Shown one piece after another: positions 27,314 through 37,158 of a stretch of DNA of 64,000 bases. How positions within the stretch are numbered: the first letter of the stretch is position 1; the number at the start of each line of letters is the position of its first letter. The translations under genes and the position numbers were made by a program. The notes beneath the pieces were generated by a model. That model was given only the letters and a program-made list of their open reading frames with translations, was not told the DNA's origin and ran no database searches. Source of the stretch: Tenacibaculum sp. 190524A02b (GTDB lineage Bacteria > Bacteroidota > Bacteroidia > Flavobacteriales > Flavobacteriaceae). Location of the stretch: positions 3,290,001-3,354,000 of the forward strand of contig NZ_OZ038525.1 in NCBI RefSeq assembly GCF_964036645.1. The letters are read 5' to 3'.

Positions 27314-28036
27314 CTAACTAAACACCGTTTCTAAAATATCTAATGATTTTGGTTTTTTAAACCCCTCCAAATGTAGTTCAAAATATTGAATTATAACTTG
27401 AAGTATCATTTGCCTTTCTTTCTTGTTAAATAAAATTGTGTTTATTGCATCAAAATTTATGCCTAACAGCTTTTTAAATGAAATTAATTCATTACTATGA
27501 ATTATTAACTTATCATGAATCGTATCAGTAAAGCTTCCTTCTAACAAACTAAAGGCTTCCTTATCTTGGTCAGAAACATCTGGATAAAACCCTAAAAACT
27601 TAGATAAATTTAACAAAAACAATAAATGAAAGTTTGACACATCAGTATGTGTGTCTAGCCAAACAAGTGCTGTTTCAATATACGTATATAATGCTTCATT
27701 TTTTTCTTCTTCTTGTATAATACTAGACAATATTTCTGAAAGAAAAAGCACAATCGTTTGTTTTATTATAGAGGTATGTAATGTGTTATAAGGATGGATA
27801 ATTGAAGCTTCTCTTATAGAATTTAACCCTTGTTTATTAGTATGATTTGCTACAATTTGCAACTGTGTTAAAGGTTGAAAATAAGCTGTTTTTAATTTTC
27901 CTTTTTTAGATTTTAAAACTCCTTTTATCATGTAAGACTTTACACCATCTTCAAAAGTAAAGCATTTAACTATTAAGCTAGTATCTCCGTACTTAATTGT
28001 ATTAAAAACAATGGCTTTTGTAGTTATAATAGCCAT
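27314..28036 (-). CDS. recO: DNA repair protein RecO
   Basis: The 240-residue protein has the RecO N-terminal OB fold (TKAIVFNTIKYGDTSLIVKC, FTFEDGVKSYMIKGV) and a C-terminal helical part. The zinc-binding Cys set of many RecO proteins is absent, as is common in Bacteroidota. RecO loads RecA on SSB-coated DNA with RecR. Its ATG overlaps the porZ stop (TAATG), so the pair is translationally coupled. Confidence 0.9.
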   Translation of the reverse strand: MAIITTKAIVFNTIKYGDTSLIVKCFTFEDGVKSYMIKGVLKSKKGKLKTAYFQPLTQLQIVANHTNKQGLNSIREASIIHPYNTLHTSIIKQTIVLFLSEILSSIIQEEEKNEALYTYIETALVWLDTHTDVSNFHLLFLLNLSKFLGFYPDVSDQDKEAFSLLEGSFTDTIHDKLIIHSNELISFKKLLGINFDAINTILFNKKERQMILQVIIQYFELHLEGFKKPKSLDILETVFS

Positions 28037-30366
28037 TAATTAACAATCGCTATTTTGGTTGAAGCTGTTTCTGTGTTGTCCTCATTTGAAAGTAAGACAA
28101 TGTAAATTCCTGAAGCTACTTTTGTACCTGCTAAATTTCTTTTATTCCATTCTACTTTCCCTCCTCCTAATTGCTGACCTTCAACTACATTTGTTTCATA
28201 AACTAAATTACCTGAAGTATCTAAAATTTTCACATTAGTGCCTTTAGGTAAATGAGTCCCATTTCTCCCATCAATAGTTACGATATCGTGTTTTTTAAGA
28301 ACAGGATTCGGATAAGCATACACTTCTTCCAATGTTTCTCCAAATGGTGCAACTTTACTGTTGTATGCAACCATACCCTTACTTGTTGCAAAGTACACTT
28401 TACCCGTTTCTTGGTCTACGCTTATTTTCTTTATTTTGTTTGTTGGTAAAGGAGAGTTATCCTTATTAAACTGCGCTAAAGTTTTTTGCCCACTTGGATT
28501 AGTATAAAGTACACCTCCTGTTTCCGTTCCAAACCATTTGTTATCTGCTCCATCAACCACTATAGAGTTAATTGATTGATCCCCCAAAAGTCTTTTAGGT
28601 ATACCTTCATCTAAAATAACAATAGGATTTGCATCATTTACATTATTATCAAAAATTCCAGCTCCATTATTAAATGTAACTAAACCTGTAAGTGTACCTA
28701 TCCAAATTCTATTATTTTTATCAACAGCTAAAGTATTTACTTTTATATGAGGTAGACTTCCTCTTGTTGCCTCTGTTGTTAATGATTTTTTTCTATCTCC
28801 TCTTTCATTAAACGCATAAACCCCATTACTCCTTGTAGCTATCCAAACCGTATTTGAATTATCAACAACCACATCACTCATTCCTAAAGCCTTATTATTA
28901 ATAACTAAAGATTCAATATCAAACTCTGTCCATCCTCCTGATGGCGATAGCTTCTTTATTTTTTTGGTTCCTCTTATATTAGAAACCCACAAATTTCCTT
29001 GGTTATCAAAAGCTGTTCCTCCAATTCTAATCGTTACAAAATTGGGTAAATCTTTTTCTATATCTTCCAAAGGGCTATTTAAATGATTATAGAAAGTTTT
29101 TATTTTATCATCCTCAACTTCTAACAAACCTCCAGTTAAAGGTGTGTTCATATCTGCCCCAGAAGCAGCCCCAAACGCGCTAATAAAAGCTGTGTTTTCT
29201 TTAGTTTTATCTATAGTTATTGATGTTAAATCTGGTGGTTGATTTGAGTTAAAAGGTGTGTTAATCCATTTTTCGCCCGTATAACGAGAATACCCAATTC
29301 TTCTATTTAAAGGAGCATAAGTTCCTGTATGCCCTCCATACACTACCCAAACATTATTATTATGAGTCTCAACAGAAAATATATCATTTAGCATTGGCCC
29401 ATCTGGGTGAACTTCTTGAAAAGTAGACAAAGCTCCTAATTCTGTTTTTAATATCCCAAATTTAGCTGTAGCTAAATAAACTTGGTTATTATCTTCTAAA
29501 ACTTCATTTAAATTAAATGAAAAATCGCTTGTTCTATTTACTTCAGCAACTTGACTCAAACTTGAGTTAAAAATTATAGCCTTTGATTTTAAAGCAACCG
29601 ACAAACTAGTATTACCTCCTTTTAATCCTTCTATGTTTTCTGTGAAAGTTTGCACACTATTACTAACACTTCCTTGAATTCTAAATAATTCATTTTCTTT
29701 GGAAGCAAAAACTTGATCATTAAATACTGTAACATTTGTATAATCACCTGTAAATTGAAGTGTCCAATTTTTAAAGTCAATTAAATTCGGATTGTTTATA
29801 GCTGCTGTATAAATTCCGCTTTTAGTTGCAGCATAAATAGTATCATTAAAAACGGTAATTTGATTAATCAATTCATCCGTTGAACCCAGCCCTATAAAAT
29901 AAGTGTCACCAAACTCTAAATTATCAATATCATATACAACAATTGAAAATGAAGTTGCTAGGTATAATTTATTATTATATTCAAATATGTGGTTAATTCT
30001 TTTTTCACCAGCTTGATTAAAATTGGTTATTTCTGGAGAGGTAGTTATTTTTCCTTTTTCATCAATTACCTCAATCAATCCATCTTCATAACCAATTACT
30101 AATCGTTTATTTTTAACATTATAGTGAATTGCAGATGTAGTTTCACCTGACAAACCTTGTATTGATGATATTTTTGTTGTTTCATTTGTTTGTATATTAT
30201 ATACAAAAACAGCATTATCTGTTACTGCATAAATTACATCATCAATTTTCACAAAATCTTTTACATTTGTATAAGAATACAAATCTTCCCAACGGTCACT
30301 ATAATCTGTCTGCGAAACGAGTTTTCCACTCAAAAACACTAAGAAAAGTACTACTATTTTCTTCAT
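28036..30366 (-). CDS. porZ: PorZ, T9SS-associated two-propeller protein
   Basis: The 776-residue protein starts at ATG 30366 (MKKIVVLFLVFLSGKLVS signal); an upstream start at 30411 would put 15 extra residues before the signal. It has two seven-blade-type propellers made of two-component-regulator-like repeats (YAVTDNAVFVYNIQTNETT, KNNRIWIGTLTGLVTFNNG, ADNKWFGTETGGVLYTN). A T9SS C-terminal domain follows (VYAYPNPVLKK ... ASGIYIVLLSN). This layout is that of PorZ, the part of the type IX secretion attachment complex that presents A-LPS to the sortase PorU. It leads the operon with recO. Confidence 0.88.
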   Translation of the reverse strand: MKKIVVLFLVFLSGKLVSQTDYSDRWEDLYSYTNVKDFVKIDDVIYAVTDNAVFVYNIQTNETTKISSIQGLSGETTSAIHYNVKNKRLVIGYEDGLIEVIDEKGKITTSPEITNFNQAGEKRINHIFEYNNKLYLATSFSIVVYDIDNLEFGDTYFIGLGSTDELINQITVFNDTIYAATKSGIYTAAINNPNLIDFKNWTLQFTGDYTNVTVFNDQVFASKENELFRIQGSVSNSVQTFTENIEGLKGGNTSLSVALKSKAIIFNSSLSQVAEVNRTSDFSFNLNEVLEDNNQVYLATAKFGILKTELGALSTFQEVHPDGPMLNDIFSVETHNNNVWVVYGGHTGTYAPLNRRIGYSRYTGEKWINTPFNSNQPPDLTSITIDKTKENTAFISAFGAASGADMNTPLTGGLLEVEDDKIKTFYNHLNSPLEDIEKDLPNFVTIRIGGTAFDNQGNLWVSNIRGTKKIKKLSPSGGWTEFDIESLVINNKALGMSDVVVDNSNTVWIATRSNGVYAFNERGDRKKSLTTEATRGSLPHIKVNTLAVDKNNRIWIGTLTGLVTFNNGAGIFDNNVNDANPIVILDEGIPKRLLGDQSINSIVVDGADNKWFGTETGGVLYTNPSGQKTLAQFNKDNSPLPTNKIKKISVDQETGKVYFATSKGMVAYNSKVAPFGETLEEVYAYPNPVLKKHDIVTIDGRNGTHLPKGTNVKILDTSGNLVYETNVVEGQQLGGGKVEWNKRNLAGTKVASGIYIVLLSNEDNTETASTKIAIVN

Positions 30367-30437
30367 ATCAAGTTCAAAGATATTTATTATTAACGATAAA
30401 AAACGGTACATTCGTACAAATTTGATTTTTTGTTTTT

Positions 30438-30908
30438 ATGGCCATAGAGATTGAACGCAAGTTTTTAGTTAGTTCTTTAAACTTTAAAGCTGATGCTTTT
30501 CAGAAAAACTATATAAAACAGGGCTTTTTAAATTCCAACAAAAACCGAGTGGTTAGAGTTAGAATAAAGGATGATATTGGTTTTTTAACTATTAAAGGGC
30601 CTTCTAATAATACTGGAACTTCAAGATTTGAGTGGGAAAAAGAAATTAGTAAGCAAGAAGCAGCGGAATTACTTCTTCTTTGTGAGGAAAACATTATAGA
30701 GAAATACCGATATCTAGTTAAAAGTAATGCTCATACTTTTGAAGTTGATGAGTTTTTGGGAAATAATGATGGATTACTCATAGCTGAAGTTGAATTAACA
30801 AATGAAAATGAAACTTTTACTAAACCTAATTGGCTAGGAATAGAAGTTACGGGAATTCCTAAATATTACAATTCTAATTTAAGTAAATTACCTTTTAATA
30901 AATGGTAA
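30438..30908 (+). CDS. CYTH-domain protein (triphosphatase/adenylate cyclase-type fold)
   Basis: The 156-residue protein opens with the CYTH signature EIERKFLV, continues with VVRVRIKDDIGFLTIKGP, and shows the alternating acidic/basic strands of the triphosphate tunnel (RFEWEKEISKQEA, LLIAEVELTNENETF). Bacterial members of this small class usually hydrolyse tripolyphosphate or thiamine triphosphate. It is divergent from porZ and ends at a shared terminator. Confidence 0.9.
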   Translation: MAIEIERKFLVSSLNFKADAFQKNYIKQGFLNSNKNRVVRVRIKDDIGFLTIKGPSNNTGTSRFEWEKEISKQEAAELLLLCEENIIEKYRYLVKSNAHTFEVDEFLGNNDGLLIAEVELTNENETFTKPNWLGIEVTGIPKYYNSNLSKLPFNKW

Positions 30909-30939
30909 AAAAGCTGCTTGAAAATATCAAGCAGCTTTT
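30909..30939. terminator. Bidirectional terminator between CYTH gene and M43 protease gene
   Basis: A 13-bp perfect stem (AAAAGCTGCTTGA / TCAAGCAGCTTTT) with a 5-nt loop, flanked by A and T. Confidence 0.92.
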
Positions 30940-30960
30940 AAACCCTACAAAACTCTTTTC

Positions 30961-33900
30961 TTACTGTTTAAGTATACTAAGAGTCTTCACTTGTTTTCCA
31001 GACTGTATTTTTAACAAATACATTCCTTCATTTTTCAACATTGCATCATCAATTAAAATAAAGCTTGATGGTGACTGAATGTTTTCCTTATAAATATGCC
31101 TACCTAATAAATCATATACCTCTAATCTAATAGCCCCATCTTTTGATAAACTAGAAATATCTATTTTAGTATGTTTTGTAAATGGGTTAGGTATTGCTGA
31201 AATAGCTCCACTAGTACTTAACTTATTATAATTGGGACCAACAGCACCATTTCTTGTCACAGTTGTTATGGCTCCATTAGCATTTTTATTATACGCATAA
31301 TCTGTTATTGTATAGGATAACCCATTACTAGCTACTGATATGCGGAACCAACCGTAATGAGTATTTCCATTAATCTTAAATGTAAAACCTATAAACCCTG
31401 TTTTTCCATTCCAAGAAGTATAGCCAGAATCACTTACAATATAACTATTTGAATTTGCTACAAAATTACTTGAACTTCCCACTGAGACACCTTCACCTAA
31501 ATAAGATGCATTACTACTTGTTCCTTCACAAACAATATTTTTATTATAGGTAACTAATCTCACAGAATTTCCCGTATACCAGGCACCATACCCTGTATCA
31601 TCACCTGTTTCAATTCTAAAAAACTTCCAAGTATCACTAGAGGTAACCGTTACATCATCCATGTTTACATACACTATATCATCATTTGTATTACAAGGTG
31701 CACAAGAACCGCCACAATCTACTCCTGTTTCATCTCCATTTTGAATCCCATCGTTACACGTTGGTGTACTTCCACCACCATCTATAACAATTTTATAATC
31801 TTCAACTTCACCGTATCCAAACGATTCACACGAAGTTGCTACTCCATTATATTTCATTGATACTCTCATTCTAGTATTTCCAGAGGTTGCTGAATTAGGC
31901 ACTGTAAACTGCCCTGTAACTGAAGTATCTTTTGAGGCCGCCTTACTCCATACTTGTTCACCTGCATCTGTAAAATCACCATCTTTATTATAATCAATCC
32001 ATACACTATATCCTTCAGAATACACAGTACTTCTCCAGCTAGGTGTTATGGTTATTGAATAGTTACTTCCTTTAGATAAACTAGTAGATACCGTAGCTGT
32101 ATAATCAGCATATCCTCCATTTGAACCAGACGAACTATTATTTATGGTATTTAACTGAACTCTACTGATAAACTCATCATTAATACTTCTACCATTAGAA
32201 TCACAATAGGTAACTGTTGTATCACATGGTTCACAAGAACCGCCACAATCTACTCCTGTTTCATCTCCATTTTGAATTCCGTCATTACAAGTTGGTCCTC
32301 CAGTATCACCACCATCCCAAACTTTACTTCCTGCTCTAATTTTACCACTAGGTTCTGTACTATACGCATAATCCAGCAATGTATAAGAACTTCCATTACT
32401 ATTTACCCGCACTCTAAACCATCCATAGTTTACTTTGCCTGGGTATAATTGAAATTGAAATCCTATATAAGCTGTTTTCCCATCCCATGCTGTATAATTT
32501 GCATCTCGAATTACATGTAAATCAGGATAAGCACCACCTGCAACCCAAGAACTTTGTTGGTTGATCTCAGTATTTAGTGCTAGCGGAATTGGGTTTCTAG
32601 TTCCAGATTGACAAACCAATGCTTTTTGATAGGTTTCTAATTTAAGCGCGTTATTTTCAAAGAATGTTCCAAAACCTCTATCATTTTCAGCTCCATTTAT
32701 TCTAAAAAAAGTCCATGTTTTTCCTGAGTTTGCAGTATAATCATCATTATCAACATATACTACTTTATACGGATCATAAAAACTAAACTCGAAAGCTATC
32801 TTATTTGAATTTAAAGCTGCTGTTCCTCCAGATATAGCTGCATTTCTAAATGTAATAGTACCTGTAGCATTATTCGCTTTCGCATGATTTGATGCTTGCC
32901 CTGTAAATTTTACACTTAATTTTTGATTGTTCACTACCGTAATTTGTGCTGATATTCCCTGAGGAAGATTGGCATCAAAATGAGTTCCGGCAGATAAGTT
33001 TCCAGATCCAACAGCGAAGGTACCTCCTTGTAGTGTAACATTTTTAGCTTCATTAGCAATTGTACCATTATTAATTACTGCCTCTTCTACTGTTGAATTA
33101 TCTACAACTAAAGACGCACCTGTTAAGTTAACTCCTGTTGCTGTTAAATTAGCAGGCTGCCATAATGGTCTACGTGCAGGATGCTGTAAAGCCGTTAACA
33201 TTCTACTTATCTGCCCTTGTGTAAACATTTTTCCACAACCAGCAGCTGCATCGTATCCCATGTAGTTCTCATAATTAATTAGATTGCCACAATCACTTGC
33301 ACCAACAACACACCCATCATCACCCGAATTTGTATCTTCTTTTGGTGTATCATCTACGTAATCTCCATTAGGATCATTACAACCACCTTCAAAAGTGTGT
33401 ATTAAATTTAACCAGTGCCCAAATTCATGCGTAAATACAGATGCAAATTCTTTATTAGTATTACCATGGATATAACGCCCGTTATAAACAACCCTAGCAG
33501 TATTATTATTAGACATTGCCGTATTTGGGTACCAAGCAACTCCTGAGTTAGTTGCTTTTCCGTCTGCATAAAGATCTCCCATAATATATACATTCATATA
33601 TTTATAGTTATCCCAAGCATCTGCAGCTATTTGCGCATCATACCCTGATCCATTTCCATAGCCTCCTTTTTCTGGATGAAATACCACTCCATTGGTACCT
33701 CCTCCATTCGGGTCAATCTTTGCTAAAGCAAATCGAATGCTCAAAGTACCACGTCTTCCTGAAAACACTGGATCCACTGTATTGAAATCATCATTAAGTC
33801 CATTAAAATCTTCATTTAGCTTATCTAATGCTACTTTAATTTTATCATAAGTCACAGTCTGTCCATGTTGAACATCACCATATACATGTATCACAACTGG

Positions 33901-34122
33901 AATTGTATACGTTTCTCCTGCTCTATTAAAAATTGAAGTTTTTTTCTCTCGAGTAACTCTTCTTGAGTACTCGTTAAAATTGTCAAATTCCTTTTTCGAT
34001 TCTGGGTATTTTAAAAACACCTTTTGATTTTCACTTGTAACCTTACAATCTTGCGCCGATACATCTATAGCTAACAAAACCATCATAAGTAAGAAGGGTA
34101 ATAGAATAGTTTTTTGTTTCAT
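30961..34122 (-). CDS. Secreted M43-family metalloprotease with GEVED domain and T9SS sorting tail
   Basis: The 1053-residue protein has a Sec signal (LLPFLLMMVLLAIDVSAQ). A pappalysin-type M43 catalytic domain (about 60-320) carries the zinc motif HEFGHWLNLIH and Met-turn NYMGY. A GEVED domain ends in GYGEVEDYKIVI at about residue 780. Two copies of the Cys-rich linker CNDGIQNGDETGVDCGGSC and two homologous beta domains follow (both with KTAYIGF/KTGFIGF). The T9SS type A tail (AIPNPFTKHTKIDISSL ... GMYLLKIQSGKQ) ends the chain. It should be exported to the cell surface or medium by the T9SS, where it may digest protein. Confidence 0.9.
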   Translation of the reverse strand: MKQKTILLPFLLMMVLLAIDVSAQDCKVTSENQKVFLKYPESKKEFDNFNEYSRRVTREKKTSIFNRAGETYTIPVVIHVYGDVQHGQTVTYDKIKVALDKLNEDFNGLNDDFNTVDPVFSGRRGTLSIRFALAKIDPNGGGTNGVVFHPEKGGYGNGSGYDAQIAADAWDNYKYMNVYIMGDLYADGKATNSGVAWYPNTAMSNNNTARVVYNGRYIHGNTNKEFASVFTHEFGHWLNLIHTFEGGCNDPNGDYVDDTPKEDTNSGDDGCVVGASDCGNLINYENYMGYDAAAGCGKMFTQGQISRMLTALQHPARRPLWQPANLTATGVNLTGASLVVDNSTVEEAVINNGTIANEAKNVTLQGGTFAVGSGNLSAGTHFDANLPQGISAQITVVNNQKLSVKFTGQASNHAKANNATGTITFRNAAISGGTAALNSNKIAFEFSFYDPYKVVYVDNDDYTANSGKTWTFFRINGAENDRGFGTFFENNALKLETYQKALVCQSGTRNPIPLALNTEINQQSSWVAGGAYPDLHVIRDANYTAWDGKTAYIGFQFQLYPGKVNYGWFRVRVNSNGSSYTLLDYAYSTEPSGKIRAGSKVWDGGDTGGPTCNDGIQNGDETGVDCGGSCEPCDTTVTYCDSNGRSINDEFISRVQLNTINNSSSGSNGGYADYTATVSTSLSKGSNYSITITPSWRSTVYSEGYSVWIDYNKDGDFTDAGEQVWSKAASKDTSVTGQFTVPNSATSGNTRMRVSMKYNGVATSCESFGYGEVEDYKIVIDGGGSTPTCNDGIQNGDETGVDCGGSCAPCNTNDDIVYVNMDDVTVTSSDTWKFFRIETGDDTGYGAWYTGNSVRLVTYNKNIVCEGTSSNASYLGEGVSVGSSSNFVANSNSYIVSDSGYTSWNGKTGFIGFTFKINGNTHYGWFRISVASNGLSYTITDYAYNKNANGAITTVTRNGAVGPNYNKLSTSGAISAIPNPFTKHTKIDISSLSKDGAIRLEVYDLLGRHIYKENIQSPSSFILIDDAMLKNEGMYLLKIQSGKQVKTLSILKQ

Positions 34123-34277
34123 AATTAGTTGATTTTAAATAGTTTAATCAAACTTACATCTATAAAACAAATTAAATCAATACAATACTAACTAAAATAA
34201 ATAAAAAATTAACCATTAGCATTTTATTAACTTTTGGTTTAAGTTTTATTCAATTAATTAACATTATAATTAAAAAA

Positions 34278-34919
34278 TCAAACAAAAAAGAAGATAGTTA
34301 TAAAGTGACTAAAGCTACCCAATAAAACAAATACATGAAAAATAGCATGGTTATATTTTATCTTTTTAATAGAATAAAAAATAGCCCCAATTGTGTAAAA
34401 AACACCTCCTAAAATTAAAAACCACAAACCTTCACTAACTAAGTTATTTGCCAATGGTTTTATAAAAAAAACAACTTGCCACCCCATTAACACATATAAA
34501 AATGTAGACAACTTATCATACTTTCCTGTAAAAAATAATTTTAAGACAACACCTGTAAAAGCAAATACCCAAACAAAAATAAACATGGGAACACCAATAC
34601 TTTTAGGTAAGACAACCAAACAAAAAGGAGAATAACTTCCGGCGATTAATACATATATGGCTGCATGATCAAAAATATTTAACTTTCTTCTTAGTATAGG
34701 CTCTTTTGCTGCATGATAAAAGGTAGAAGCCGCGTACAAAACAATTAACCCTAAACCAAAAAGAATAAAACTAATACTCTTAAAAAATGAGTCAAACTGA
34801 AAAGCTTTATAAAGTAAAAAAGGAAAAGCTATGCAACTTAAGAAAAGGCCAATACCATGTGTTATAACATTTAACTTTTCTTCTTTTTCACTATAGCGGT
34901 GATTTAAATTCTCGGTCAT
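34278..34919 (-). CDS. Hemolysin III family (PAQR-type) membrane protein
   Basis: The 213-residue protein has seven hydrophobic segments and the family pattern SEKEEKLNVITHGIGLFLSC, ASTFYHAAKEP and FDHAAIYVLIAGSYSPF. The last transmembrane part contains the conserved HAIFHVFVLLGSFSHF His cluster. The family is PAQR-like (YqfA, hemolysin III). It overlaps the upstream acyltransferase gene by 29 bp, so the two are coupled. Confidence 0.92.
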   Translation of the reverse strand: MTENLNHRYSEKEEKLNVITHGIGLFLSCIAFPFLLYKAFQFDSFFKSISFILFGLGLIVLYAASTFYHAAKEPILRRKLNIFDHAAIYVLIAGSYSPFCLVVLPKSIGVPMFIFVWVFAFTGVVLKLFFTGKYDKLSTFLYVLMGWQVVFFIKPLANNLVSEGLWFLILGGVFYTIGAIFYSIKKIKYNHAIFHVFVLLGSFSHFITIFFFV

Positions 34920-35682
34920 TATTAGGTCTATTTGTATCTTCCATATACAACAAATCTTTAGTTAATTCGTCATAAATAACTGAATAAGCTTCCTCTTTCA
35001 ATTGATCTTTATCTTCCAAAACAAGCCCATCGGTTTCTATAAATTTACATTGTTTTACTCTAAAAACACCTGGCCCGCCTTTAAAAAAATCCCAAGAAAA
35101 AAAACGTTTGCAATCATAATAAATTTGAGGAACCAGTGGGATTTGATATTCTATTGCCAAGTTAAACGCCCCACTTTTAAAAGGTGCTAATGCAACATTT
35201 TCAGTGGGTACCAATCCTTCTGGGAAAATACCTACACTAGTACCATTTTGCAATCTCTTTTTTGCCATTTCATACACTCTTTTTCTACTTCTCTCCGAAC
35301 CTCTATCAACCATTATTACTACTTTTTTATAGAAAAAACCAAATACAGGTATTTTTACCAGTTCTTTCTTACCAACAAAAACGATTGGGTTTTTACTCAT
35401 TATAATCATTACCCAAGGATCTAATAAAGAAGCATGATTTGCAATAAACATATAGCTTTTGTCACTTTCAATAGTTTCTTCTCTTTCAATTTTCAACCGA
35501 AACCCCATTCCATAAACTAACAAAAACGACCAAGCTCGCATCATTTTCCAAAAAGTAGGGTAATATTTTTCAGAAGAAGTTAATATTAGTAAAAAAGGGA
35601 GCATGATAATTATTGAGCTGAACATTAAAACGTAAAACCATACTCTCCAAACCAATAAAAATGGTACTTTAAGATACTTCAT
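34891..35682 (-). CDS. plsC: 1-acyl-sn-glycerol-3-phosphate acyltransferase
   Basis: The 263-residue protein has an N-terminal membrane anchor, the acyltransferase NHASLLD motif (NHxxxxD) and the FPEG motif (IFPEGLVPT). It adds the second acyl chain to lysophosphatidic acid at the inner membrane. A paralogous acyltransferase lies at the right end of the window. Operon with hemolysin III (29-bp overlap). Confidence 0.88.
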   Translation of the reverse strand: MKYLKVPFLLVWRVWFYVLMFSSIIIMLPFLLILTSSEKYYPTFWKMMRAWSFLLVYGMGFRLKIEREETIESDKSYMFIANHASLLDPWVMIIMSKNPIVFVGKKELVKIPVFGFFYKKVVIMVDRGSERSRKRVYEMAKKRLQNGTSVGIFPEGLVPTENVALAPFKSGAFNLAIEYQIPLVPQIYYDCKRFFSWDFFKGGPGVFRVKQCKFIETDGLVLEDKDQLKEEAYSVIYDELTKDLLYMEDTNRPNNDREFKSPL

Positions 35683-35796
35683 ATTTTGCTAAAGTAGTAA
35701 TTTCTTTTGTTTGAAAAATTTAAACCTTACTTTTGCTAGCTACATTAGGTTTATACACCTAATTTAAGAGTAATTTATTATTTATAACAATACCAA

Positions 35797-36765
35797 ATGT
35801 CAAGAATTTTAACTGGAGTACAAAGTACTGGAACACCACACTTAGGTAATTTATTAGGCGCAATTTTACCTGCTATTGAAATGGCTAATAACCCTAATAA
35901 TGAATCGTTTTTATTTATTGCTGACATGCACTCTTTAACGCAAATTAAAGACGGTAAGCAATTACGTGAAAATACTTATAGTACGGCTGCTACTTGGCTT
36001 GCTTGTGGTATAGATATTAGTAAAACTGTATTTTATCGTCAAAGCGATATTCCAGAAGTAACTGAATTATCATGGTATTTAAGCTGTTTTTTTCCATACC
36101 AACGTCTAACATTAGCACATAGTTTTAAAGATAAAGCTGATAGATTAGCTGATGTTAATAGTGGATTATTTACATACCCCATGTTAATGGCCGCAGATAT
36201 TTTATTATATGATGCTGAAATTGTACCTGTTGGTAAAGATCAATTACAACATTTAGAAATGTCTCGTGATGTTGCTAACAGATTAAATAACATTGTTGGC
36301 GATACGTTAGTTCCTCCACAGGCTAAAATTAGTGAAGAAACTAAATTAATTCCAGGTACTGACGGACAAAAAATGAGTAAATCAAGAGATAATATAATTA
36401 ATATCTTTTTACCAGATAAAAAATTACGCAAACAAATTATGGGTATCCAAACGGATAGTACTCCTTTAGAGGAACCTAAAAACCCAGACACTGATAATGT
36501 TTTCGCCATCTATAAATTATTAGCTACTGATGAACAAATAACTGAAATGCGTTCTAATTATGAAGGAGGTAATTATGGTTACGGACATGCTAAACAAGCA
36601 TTATACGAATTAATTATTGACAAATTTGCCGATATTCGTTCTAAGTACAACCATTATATGGAAAATAGAAATGAGATTGATGAAGCTTTAGCTGTAGGTG
36701 CTGAAAAAGCTAGAACAGTAGCAAAAGATGTTTTACAACGTGTTCGTGAAAAAATTGGCTATTAA
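35797..36765 (+). CDS. trpS: Tryptophanyl-tRNA synthetase
   Basis: The 322-residue class I synthetase has a HIGH-like motif (TGTPHLGNLLG) and the KMSKS loop (TDGQKMSKSRDNI), with length matching bacterial TrpS. Its stop overlaps the start of the DUF6370 gene (TAATG). Confidence 0.96.
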   Translation: MSRILTGVQSTGTPHLGNLLGAILPAIEMANNPNNESFLFIADMHSLTQIKDGKQLRENTYSTAATWLACGIDISKTVFYRQSDIPEVTELSWYLSCFFPYQRLTLAHSFKDKADRLADVNSGLFTYPMLMAADILLYDAEIVPVGKDQLQHLEMSRDVANRLNNIVGDTLVPPQAKISEETKLIPGTDGQKMSKSRDNIINIFLPDKKLRKQIMGIQTDSTPLEEPKNPDTDNVFAIYKLLATDEQITEMRSNYEGGNYGYGHAKQALYELIIDKFADIRSKYNHYMENRNEIDEALAVGAEKARTVAKDVLQRVREKIGY

Positions 36766-37076
36766 TGAAATCTTTTATTATTTCATTAACACTAATAGTT
36801 AGTTTGTTTTTGTCTTGTTCTAGACCAAAACAAATAACACAAACTGTTGAGGCTTCTTGTGGACAATGTCAATTTGATTTAAAAACTCAAAAAGGTTGTG
36901 ACTTAGCCGTTAAAATTAACGGGAAAGCTTATTTTGTTGAAGGAGCACATATAGATGATTATGGAGATGCTCATGATGAAAATATTGGTTTTTGTAATGT
37001 TGTACGTAAAGCAAAAGTTACAGGTAAAATAAGCAGCAATAAATTTCTAATAAACTCATTTGAAATAATAAACTAA
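36765..37076 (+). CDS. Small DUF6370-type lipoprotein
   Basis: The 103-residue protein has a lipoprotein signal (LIVSLFLSCS) and a compact Cys-containing domain with CGQCQFDLKTQKGCDLAVKI and GFCNVVRKAKVTGKI, matching DUF6370. Four conserved Cys suggest a metal or disulfide role; function not known. Translationally coupled to trpS. Confidence 0.8.
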   Translation: MKSFIISLTLIVSLFLSCSRPKQITQTVEASCGQCQFDLKTQKGCDLAVKINGKAYFVEGAHIDDYGDAHDENIGFCNVVRKAKVTGKISSNKFLINSFEIIN

Positions 37077-37096
37077 AGTTTTATTAAATATATAAC

Positions 37097-37128
37097 AAAA
37101 ACCGATGAAAGTTTTTCATTGGTTTTTT
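37097..37128 (+). terminator. Terminator after trpS-DUF6370
   Basis: A 13-bp stem with a G-T pair (AAAACCGATGAAA / TTTCATTGGTTTT) and a 3-nt loop, then T-run. It lies inside an upstream extension of the next reading frame, which rules out a start at 37105. Confidence 0.85.
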
Positions 37129-37158
37129 ATATTTGTCAAAAATTTAAAAAATTCTAAT

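Noticed and set aside
37105..37158. Upstream ATG extension of the OMP gene
   Set aside because: It runs through the preceding terminator hairpin and would place 18 residues before the signal peptide.
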